Source: RAM1 sp041905405 (GTDB lineage: Bacteria; Pseudomonadota; Gammaproteobacteria; Burkholderiales; Burkholderiaceae_C). From it: DNA of 64,000 nt. The position numbers and the translations under genes are program-made. The DNA is taken from assembly GCA_041905405.1 (NCBI GenBank), contig JAYRLC010000002.1, forward strand, positions 62,001-126,000. Reading direction: 5' to 3'. Under the pieces are notes generated by a model. The model saw nothing but the letters and a program-made list of their open reading frames with translations. It was not told the DNA's origin and made no database searches. Positions 41,901 to 48,935 of the stretch are shown one piece after another (the first letter of the stretch is position 1; every line of letters starts with the position of its first letter).

Positions 41901-44318
41901 TTACTTGATACAAACCGAGCGAACCTGCTTCAGGTCCGTCAGCCCCATCATGATTTTTTCCATGCCGTCCATCTTGAGCGTGCGCATGCCACCCCCTACG
42001 GCGCACACGAAGATTTCGGCGACACGGGCACGTTCCTGGATCAGCTTTTTGACCGCGTCATCCGCAATCAGCAGCTCATGCAGGCCGACCCGGCCCTTGT
42101 AGCCTGACTTGCCGCACTTGTCGCAGCCCACCGGACGGTAGAACTTGAGCTTGCCGTTGTCCCCGTAGGTCTTGACCCAGCTCTCGTAAAGCTTCTTGGC
42201 TTCACCGGCATAGTCAGCCTTCCATGCAGCGGTGTGGCGCAAATCTTCGGCGTACTCGGCCACAAAAGTCTTGATTTCTTCGCCGTCAGGGCTGTAGTCC
42301 TGCTTGCAGTCGCACAGGCGCTTGGCCAGGCGCTGCGCCAGGATACCCAGCAGCGCGTCCGCAAAGTTGAACGGGTCCATGCCCATGTCCAGCAGGCGGG
42401 TGATGGATTCCGGGGCGGAGTTCGTGTGCAGCGTCGAGAACACCAGGTGGCCCGTGAGCGAGGCCTCCACGCCCATGGACACCGTTTCCTTGTCGCGCGA
42501 CTCGCCGACCATGATGATGTCGGGGTCCGCACGCAGGAAGGCGCGCATGACCAGCGCAAAGTCGATGCCAGCCTTCTTGTTGACCTGCACCTGGCGCAAA
42601 CCCTTTTGCGTGATTTCGACAGGGTCTTCCGCCGTCCAGATCTTGGTGTCCGGCGTGTTCAAGAACTTCAGGATCGAGTGCAGCGTTGTCGTTTTGCCTG
42701 AGCCCGTCGGACCGCAGACATAGAACAGCCCGTAAGGCTTGCTCACGGTTTTTTCGACACGGTCCTTGTTGTGCGGCGTGAGGCCCAGCTTGTCCAGCGG
42801 AATGGGCTCGCCCGCCGCCAGGATACGCATAACGACGTCTTCCACGCCACCCGCCGAAGGGATCGTCGCCACCCGCAGCTCAATGTCCAGCGGGCCGAAC
42901 TTCTTGAACTTGATCTTGCCGTCCTGGGGTTTGCGCTTTTCGGAGATGTCCAGATCGCACATGATCTTCAGGCGCGTCACCAGCGCCTGGCGGAAGTGGG
43001 ACGGCACTTCGATATACGGGGTCAGCCCGCCGTCAATGCGCAGGCGAATGCCCGTCTTGGCTTTGCCGGGCAGCGGTTCGATATGGATGTCGGACGCCCG
43101 CAGGTTGTAGGCATCCACGATGACCTTGTTGACAAACTTCACCAGTTCGTTGTCGGCGGCAGCGGATTCGAGCCCTGACTCATCGCCCCCTTCGTCGTCC
43201 ACCGGTGCGCTCAGGTCGGCCAGCAGTTCGTCGATCGTCCCACCCTCTGCGCCTGCGCCATAGAGTTGGCTCAGCGTTTCCTCAAATTCGGTTTGCGTCG
43301 TGACCCGGTAGGCGAACCTGGACATCCGCGGAAACACCTGCGGCACGATGCGCGAGCCGCGCACGGCTTCGGGGTCCACGCACATGACGACCAACCCCTC
43401 GGTGGACTCCTCCAGCGGAATCCAGCCCTGTTCGACCAGGAAATCCCGCTTGAGCGGGCCATGCAGCATTTCGGACCGGATCCGCCCCGCGCTAAACGGC
43501 TCATACGACACGCCAAAGAATTTGGCCAGCGACGGGCCGATCTGGGCCGGCCGGATCTGGAAATTGGCCATCAACATGTGCTCGACCGGCTTGGCCTCTT
43601 CGCGCGCGCTGTGGATGCACTGCTGCAGCTCGTCGGCCGTCAACACACCATCGGTGACCAGGCCGTCATACTTGGTGGCCTTGCGCCGGGAGCCTTCCTC
43701 GGCTTTCTGCATGCGCTGGCGGATGGCGGTCGCCAGCGTCTTGCACAGCTGGGCGGCACCCTCGACTTCCAGTTCGCCGAAAGGCTGGTCGCTCTTGTTG
43801 TTGATGACCTGCAATACGCCGTGCAGTGCATCGCCGTCCAGAATGGGGACCACCAGCATCTGCTTGGTCCGGTAGCCGGACCGCTTGTCGACCTCTTTCA
43901 GGAAGCTGAGCGTGGGATGAACACGCTTGAGCGCATCGTCGTCGTAAACATCGGCAATGTTCACCGGCTGCTTGGCGAACGCCACGTAGCCGGCGATGCT
44001 CTGCGCGCTGATGGGCAGCTTGAGGTCGCGGCTTGTGTTCAGCCCCGTCTTGATCTTGGAAATGATGGCCGTGCGGTCTTCGTTCACCGCATACAGCGTC
44101 AGCCGGTCGGCGTTGAGCAGTTTGCAGATGTCCTGGCTGACCTCCAGCATGATCTGATCCACGTTTTCGGTTTCGTGGATGCGGGTCGTGACGTGCTGCA
44201 ACTGCCGGAAGAACAGGGCCTCAAAAGAAACGCCGCGCTTGTCCGGCGGCAGCATTTGCGAGTCGAAGAAAGCCTGTTCAGAGTCCTTCTCGCCCGCGGG
44301 CTTGAGAACCGCGCTCAT
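41901..44318 (-). CDS. GAF-domain GspE/PilB-family secretion ATPase
   Basis: An 805-residue fusion. An N-terminal GAF sensor (about 30-195; DRLTLYAVNEDRTAIISKIK, KQMLVVPILDGDALHGVLQV) is followed by an MshEN/GspE-II domain (about 210-340) and the hexameric ATPase (about 380-750) with Walker A GPTGSGKTTTLH near 540, the Asp box RAFLRADPDIIMVGESRD and a four-Cys zinc site (LCDCKQD and CDKCGKSGYKG). PilB proteins are about 570 residues and lack a GAF, so this is a signal-responsive assembly ATPase. Start ATG 44318 overlaps the phosphodiesterase stop. It immediately precedes the sigma-54 pilin promoter; a cyclic nucleotide or other small ligand for the GAF is plausible. Confidence 0.88.
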   Translation of the reverse strand: MSAVLKPAGEKDSEQAFFDSQMLPPDKRGVSFEALFFRQLQHVTTRIHETENVDQIMLEVSQDICKLLNADRLTLYAVNEDRTAIISKIKTGLNTSRDLKLPISAQSIAGYVAFAKQPVNIADVYDDDALKRVHPTLSFLKEVDKRSGYRTKQMLVVPILDGDALHGVLQVINNKSDQPFGELEVEGAAQLCKTLATAIRQRMQKAEEGSRRKATKYDGLVTDGVLTADELQQCIHSAREEAKPVEHMLMANFQIRPAQIGPSLAKFFGVSYEPFSAGRIRSEMLHGPLKRDFLVEQGWIPLEESTEGLVVMCVDPEAVRGSRIVPQVFPRMSRFAYRVTTQTEFEETLSQLYGAGAEGGTIDELLADLSAPVDDEGGDESGLESAAADNELVKFVNKVIVDAYNLRASDIHIEPLPGKAKTGIRLRIDGGLTPYIEVPSHFRQALVTRLKIMCDLDISEKRKPQDGKIKFKKFGPLDIELRVATIPSAGGVEDVVMRILAAGEPIPLDKLGLTPHNKDRVEKTVSKPYGLFYVCGPTGSGKTTTLHSILKFLNTPDTKIWTAEDPVEITQKGLRQVQVNKKAGIDFALVMRAFLRADPDIIMVGESRDKETVSMGVEASLTGHLVFSTLHTNSAPESITRLLDMGMDPFNFADALLGILAQRLAKRLCDCKQDYSPDGEEIKTFVAEYAEDLRHTAAWKADYAGEAKKLYESWVKTYGDNGKLKFYRPVGCDKCGKSGYKGRVGLHELLIADDAVKKLIQERARVAEIFVCAVGGGMRTLKMDGMEKIMMGLTDLKQVRSVCIK

Positions 44319-45106
44319 AGGTCAAACTCCTGTCCCGCGCGCAGCCAGCGTATGTCATGCGTGACGTTGGGGCCGAACGGCTGGGTCTGATCGAACCGCT
44401 GGATCTCGGCCATGATCAGCTCGGTTTCGGCCGGCTTGGTGTGCGTGATGTAGATCGGGAAGCGCTTGCCCTTGTCGATGCAGTCCAGCTCTTCCGCCAG
44501 CGCCGCGGGCGACAGGTGCAGGCTGCGACGCGCCAGGTCTTTTTCACGGTTGCTGAACGCCGTCTCGATCACCAGGGCCGCCACGTTCATCTGGTTGATG
44601 CGGCGCCAGAACGCCGGGTTGCGCTCCGTGTCGCCCGTGAAGATCCAGCAGCCACGGCCCGCCGTCACGGCATAACCCACCGCCGGCACGGTATGCACCG
44701 CCGGCAGGACTTCGATGCGCTTGCCGGGAAAGTCCAGCGTCTGGCCCACCTGCAGTTCGTGAAAGGTGATGAAAGGGGCCTGCGGCGTTGGAATGCGGCT
44801 GAAGTCAGGCCAGATCACGTTGTTGAAAATATGGGTCTTCAGCGCCGCGATCGTGCCGGGCAAGGCGTGGATCTTGACCGGCGCGCTGCGCTTGGAGGCA
44901 ATGGCGTCAATCATGAGCGGCAGGGCCGCCACATGGTCCAGGTGCGAGTGGGTCAACAGCACATGGTCGATGCTGCGCATCTCGTCCAGCGTCAGGTCGC
45001 CCACACCGGTGCCGGCGTCCACCAGGACGTCGTTGTCGATCAGGAAAGACGTGGTCCGGCAGTCCTTGGCGATGGCGCCGGAGCAGCCCAAAACCCTGAC
45101 TTTCAT
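44315..45106 (-). CDS. Metallo-beta-lactamase-fold cyclic-nucleotide phosphodiesterase (class II type)
   Basis: A 263-residue MBL-fold hydrolase with metal motif LTHSHLDHVAALPLMIDA, later ligands in PAVHTVPAVGY and FTGDTERN, and THTKPAET. Overall it resembles class II 3',5'-cyclic nucleotide phosphodiesterases. It begins 9 nt after the adenylate cyclase and overlaps the ATPase, which makes cAMP the likely substrate and suggests that synthesis and breakdown are encoded as a unit. Specificity cannot be fixed from sequence alone, and other phosphodiesters remain possible. Confidence 0.8.
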   Translation of the reverse strand: MKVRVLGCSGAIAKDCRTTSFLIDNDVLVDAGTGVGDLTLDEMRSIDHVLLTHSHLDHVAALPLMIDAIASKRSAPVKIHALPGTIAALKTHIFNNVIWPDFSRIPTPQAPFITFHELQVGQTLDFPGKRIEVLPAVHTVPAVGYAVTAGRGCWIFTGDTERNPAFWRRINQMNVAALVIETAFSNREKDLARRSLHLSPAALAEELDCIDKGKRFPIYITHTKPAETELIMAEIQRFDQTQPFGPNVTHDIRWLRAGQEFDL

Positions 45107-45115
45107 CCCGCTACC

Positions 45116-47365
45116 TCACTTGGTCTCAAAGTTTGTTGCGCCGTCCCATTCGGGATCGAAGGGCAACAGCCGCATTGAGGCTACACGCTGGGTGTACAGC
45201 TCGTAAAGGTATTTTTTGGCGTTCATGCGCTGCAGGTTCAGCAGCTGCACGTCCGCCTGGTCCCAATCCTGGGCCCGATAAGCTTTCAGCACCGCGCCCC
45301 AGGTCTTGAGCTCGTCCGCATGCGGCTTTTCCAGCCGGTCGGCCGGAGCCATTGGCCAGAAAATGGCCACAGCCTGCTCCTTGCCCTTGACGCGCACCTT
45401 GTCCAGCTCCTGCCAGGCAAATTCGGGCGCCAGTTTGCGCGTGCTTTCGCTCACGACGATGTCGACGCCGTAGGTTTTGGACAGGCCCTCCAGCCGCGAA
45501 CCCAGGTTCACGGAGTCGCCAATGACGGTGTAGCTGCGCCGGATGTCCGACCCCATGTCGCCTACGCACATGTTGCCCGTGTTCAGGCCGATGCCGATGC
45601 CGATTTCGGGCAAACCCTTCTGGCGGTGCTCTTCGTTGATCTTGCGGACCGCGTTGGCCATTTCCATGGAGGTCTTGACCGCAAGGTGCGCATGGTCGGG
45701 TATGTCCACCGGCGCCCCCCAGAACGCCATGACGCAGTCGCCCATGTACTTGTCGATCGTGCCGCGGTTGGCCCGGATGAGGTCGGTCAACCGGCTGAAC
45801 ACCGCATTGAGCAACTCCTGAAGCTGCGTGGGCTCCATGGTCTCGGACATTTTGGTGAAGCCCCGCATGTCGCAGAACATCACCGTCAGGTCCTTGTTGG
45901 TGGCCTTCATGCTGTAGCTGTCGGGGTCCTTCACCATTTCGTCCACCAGCTCAGGGGGAACGTACGTGCCGAACAGGTTGGCCAGCTCGCGCTTGGAGCG
46001 GCTTTCCACGAAATAGCCGTAGCTCATGTTCAGCGCGAACGCCGTCAGGGCCATCACCAACGCAGACGCCAGCGGCAACACCAGGCCGGAACCAAGGTAG
46101 AGCCAGAAGTTCAAGCCCACCAGCGCGCCAACAACGGCAATGCTCACCCCCACGGCCCGGGGCGCGGACAGCAGCGGCAGGGCGAACGCCAGCGTCACGC
46201 CGGACAGCAGCAGGATCACCACCTCGAAGCCCACGGCATAGTCGGGCTTGACGAAGGTCTTGCCATCCAGCAGGCCGGAAATCAGGTTGGCATGGACTTC
46301 CACGCCAGGATAGGTTTCCCCCACCGGTGTGACGCGCAGGTCCAGCAAACCGGGCGCCGTCGTGCCCAGCAGAACGATCTTGTCTTTCAGCGCAGCATCG
46401 GGCACCCGCTTGGCCAGCAGATCTGCCGCGGAGATGTACTTGAATGAGCCGCCGCCGACACCGCCCGGCCCACGGAAAGGAACCAGCGTAGCCACCCTGT
46501 CATCCACCGGTACTGCCAGTGTCTTGCCACCCTGATTCAACAGAATGCTTTCGAGACCCTGATAGCTGCGGTTGATGAACCGCTCCTGCGGGAAGCCGGG
46601 CGACACAGCGGGCAAACCCACCAACATGCGAAACATCGCCATGGACAGCGATTCGTAGTATTGCCCCTTGTACTCGGCAATCAGCGGCACTGACCGTACC
46701 ACGCCATCACCCTCGGTGATGGAATTGAAGAAGCCGCCCATGGGTGCAGCGCCTGCAATCTGCTCGATGTTGGAGCCGTAGCCATTCCAGCTCGTGAATT
46801 TGATGGGACGGCCATGCAGGGCGTCCTTCTGCATGACAGGGGCGGGAAGAACACCGGACGTGCGTCCGTCGCGGTCGCTGGTGAAGTAGTAGCCCATCAC
46901 CACCGGCCTCTTTTGCAGAGATCTGGCGAACGCGGCGTCATAGTCCAACGTCGTCTGCAACTGGTTCAGCCGCTCTGCAAAGCCGGCCTGCTCCTTCAGT
47001 TCGCTCTGGGCAAGCTGGCGAAGACGCTTGAGACCCGAGCTTTCATCCGCTTCGGCGAACACCACGTCGAACCCCAGCAGCGCAATCTTCTGGCGGTTGT
47101 AGAGGTCGTCCATCAGGTCCGCAAGCCGGTTGCGCCCCCAGGGCCAGCGACCCACTTCGGCAAGGCTCTTTTCGTCTATGTCGACGATGACGATGCGATC
47201 GTCCAGCGTGCGCGGCATGGTCGCACGCAGCCTTGCGTCATAAATGATGTCGTCCAGCCGCTGAAGGACGCCGATGCGCATCACGCCGCTGGCATGCAGC
47301 AGCGCGAATATCAACGGAATCAGGGTGACCGCAATGCGCGGCCAGTGTTTGGAAAGGGAGCCCAT
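45116..47365 (-). CDS. CHASE2-domain adenylate/guanylate cyclase
   Basis: A 749-residue membrane cyclase. An N-terminal helix and a periplasmic CHASE2 domain (about 30-350; RIVIVDIDEKSLAEVGRWPW) are followed by three to four helices (about 360-465) and a class III catalytic domain (about 490-665). Both metal Asp residues are there (VMFCDMRGFTKMSE and KYMGDCVMAFWGAP), along with the transition-state region DSVNLGSRLEGLSKTYG. It makes cAMP or cGMP in response to an outside signal; the neighbouring phosphodiesterase argues for cAMP. The CHASE2 module resembles that of the kinase upstream, so both may read the same cue. It is separated by 49 nt from the FHA gene. Confidence 0.9.
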   Translation of the reverse strand: MGSLSKHWPRIAVTLIPLIFALLHASGVMRIGVLQRLDDIIYDARLRATMPRTLDDRIVIVDIDEKSLAEVGRWPWGRNRLADLMDDLYNRQKIALLGFDVVFAEADESSGLKRLRQLAQSELKEQAGFAERLNQLQTTLDYDAAFARSLQKRPVVMGYYFTSDRDGRTSGVLPAPVMQKDALHGRPIKFTSWNGYGSNIEQIAGAAPMGGFFNSITEGDGVVRSVPLIAEYKGQYYESLSMAMFRMLVGLPAVSPGFPQERFINRSYQGLESILLNQGGKTLAVPVDDRVATLVPFRGPGGVGGGSFKYISAADLLAKRVPDAALKDKIVLLGTTAPGLLDLRVTPVGETYPGVEVHANLISGLLDGKTFVKPDYAVGFEVVILLLSGVTLAFALPLLSAPRAVGVSIAVVGALVGLNFWLYLGSGLVLPLASALVMALTAFALNMSYGYFVESRSKRELANLFGTYVPPELVDEMVKDPDSYSMKATNKDLTVMFCDMRGFTKMSETMEPTQLQELLNAVFSRLTDLIRANRGTIDKYMGDCVMAFWGAPVDIPDHAHLAVKTSMEMANAVRKINEEHRQKGLPEIGIGIGLNTGNMCVGDMGSDIRRSYTVIGDSVNLGSRLEGLSKTYGVDIVVSESTRKLAPEFAWQELDKVRVKGKEQAVAIFWPMAPADRLEKPHADELKTWGAVLKAYRAQDWDQADVQLLNLQRMNAKKYLYELYTQRVASMRLLPFDPEWDGATNFETK

Positions 47366-47414
47366 GAATGCGAGCCAGGCCGTGAGTCGGTAAAGCGCGC
47401 AGCCCGCGGGCTGC

Positions 47415-48089
47415 TCAGCCCTGCACGAACTGCATCTGGGTCCCCGCCAGCTCCAGCAGGTCGCCGTTCTTGAGCATCACGGGTTCACCGCCAATCGGCG
47501 CGCCGTTCAGCGTCGGCTTGTTGGCGCCCTCAACGTGCGCCACGACAAAGCCGTTGTGCCGCTTGGTGATGGCAGCCACCGCCACGCCGGGCTTGCCGAT
47601 GGTCGTGACCACTTTTACCAACGGCACCTCCCTGCCGGCGGCAGCGCCCGACAGGACTTTGATGCTGCCATTGGGTCCCGAGCCTTCTGTCACGGGCGCC
47701 GCAGCAGCCGCCGCAGGAGTTGCAGCGGTGGCAGGAGGTGGCACGGCCAGGCCTGCACCACCCGCCTTGATGACCATGGTCTTTTCAAACCCGGCGCTCG
47801 CGGCTTCGTTGATGTACTTGATCTTGTACTTGCCGATCTCGACCGTGTCGTTGTTCTGCAACAGCTGCTTCTTGACCGCCTTGCCGTTGACGTAGGTGCC
47901 GTTCGTGCTGTTCAGGTCTTCCAGGTACACCTCATTGCCGGTCATCTGCAGCACGGCATGCTCGCCGCTGACGGCGAGGTTATCGATGACGATATCGTTG
48001 TATGGCCGCCGCCCCAGGGTCGTACGGTCCTTTGTCAGCTGCACTTCCTTGATGACAACACCGTCGATCGAAACGATCATTTTCGGCAT
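47415..48089 (-). CDS. Tandem FHA-domain protein
   Basis: A 224-residue phosphothreonine-binding adaptor. The first FHA (about 8-92) is complete with GRRPYNDIVIDN, SGEHA and LNSTNGTYVNG, containing the Arg, Ser-x-x-His and Asn residues that contact phosphothreonine. A linker rich in Ala, Pro and Thr with FEKTMVIKAG follows, then a second, degenerate FHA-like fold (about 145-222; GAAAGREVPLVKVVTTIGK, ITKRHNGFVVAHVEG). It sits between the PP2C phosphatase and the cyclase and probably relays the kinase signal by binding a phosphorylated KTV-type motif. Confidence 0.88.
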   Translation of the reverse strand: MPKMIVSIDGVVIKEVQLTKDRTTLGRRPYNDIVIDNLAVSGEHAVLQMTGNEVYLEDLNSTNGTYVNGKAVKKQLLQNNDTVEIGKYKIKYINEAASAGFEKTMVIKAGGAGLAVPPPATAATPAAAAAAPVTEGSGPNGSIKVLSGAAAGREVPLVKVVTTIGKPGVAVAAITKRHNGFVVAHVEGANKPTLNGAPIGGEPVMLKNGDLLELAGTQMQFVQG

Positions 48090-48138
48090 GGCCGACTCCT
48101 GTTTCTAAAACCTGTTTCGGGAAAACTAATGCCTAAGA

Positions 48139-48924
48139 CTATTTTCCCAGCAATCTGGAAATCAAGCCGCGCTTTTTGACGCCGCTTTGCGCCTGGGCCA
48201 GCAGGACCGAGATATTGTCGCGCCCGCCATTGGCATTGGCCGCGTCAACAAGCTGGACCACTTTCTGATCCAGGGGCAGATCGGTTGCCAGCAGCTGCGC
48301 AATATTGGCGTTGTCCACCATGTCCGACAGGCCGTCGGAACACATGAGGTACATGTCGCCCGGCTCCACGCGGTGTTCATTGACCTCCAGCAGCACGGCA
48401 TCCTCGACGCCCAGCGCCTGGGTCACCAGATTCTTGTTGGTGGAGGTCGCTGCCTGCTCCGGCGTGATCAGGCCGGCGTCCATCTGCTCCTGCAGCAGCG
48501 AATGGTCCTTGGTAATCTGCACCAGTTCACCGTCACGCAACCGGTAGCAGCGTGAATCCCCGATGTGGCCCAACATCAGGCGGGAGTCCTGGAAAACACC
48601 CAGCACCAAGGTCGTTCCCATGCCGCTGTACTGCGGGTTGGAATTGGCCGCGTTAAAGATGGACCGGTTCGCGTTGTCGACGCAGATCTCCATTGCCCGC
48701 CGCACTTCCTTGGCGTTGGCATGGCGCCCGGCCTGTGACAGCCATCGCCCCAACTCGGACTTGATGAAGGCCGTAGCCATGCCGCTGGCGATTTCGCCCG
48801 CGTTGTAGCCGCCCATGCCGTCGGCCAGGATACCCAAACGGGTTGCCTCGTCGATGGCGATGGAGTCCTCGTTGTTCTCCCGGGCAAGCCCCGGGTCGGT
48901 GCGTAGGCAGAACTCGTAATTCAT
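48139..48924 (-). CDS. PP2C-type Ser/Thr protein phosphatase
   Basis: A 261-residue cytoplasmic Stp1/PppA-like phosphatase with the metal-binding motifs of the PPM family: NNEDSIAIDEATRLGILADG, MGGYNAGEIASGMA, MLGHIGDSRCYRLRDGELVQ, LMCSDGLSDMVDN and GGRDNISVLLAQ. It should reverse phosphorylation by the neighbouring kinase; the genes are 11 nt apart. No membrane segment. FHA, PP2C and STPK genes together are the standard set of bacterial phospho-threonine switches. Confidence 0.92.
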   Translation of the reverse strand: MNYEFCLRTDPGLARENNEDSIAIDEATRLGILADGMGGYNAGEIASGMATAFIKSELGRWLSQAGRHANAKEVRRAMEICVDNANRSIFNAANSNPQYSGMGTTLVLGVFQDSRLMLGHIGDSRCYRLRDGELVQITKDHSLLQEQMDAGLITPEQAATSTNKNLVTQALGVEDAVLLEVNEHRVEPGDMYLMCSDGLSDMVDNANIAQLLATDLPLDQKVVQLVDAANANGGRDNISVLLAQAQSGVKKRGLISRLLGK

Positions 48925-48935
48925 GGCGGCTGGAC

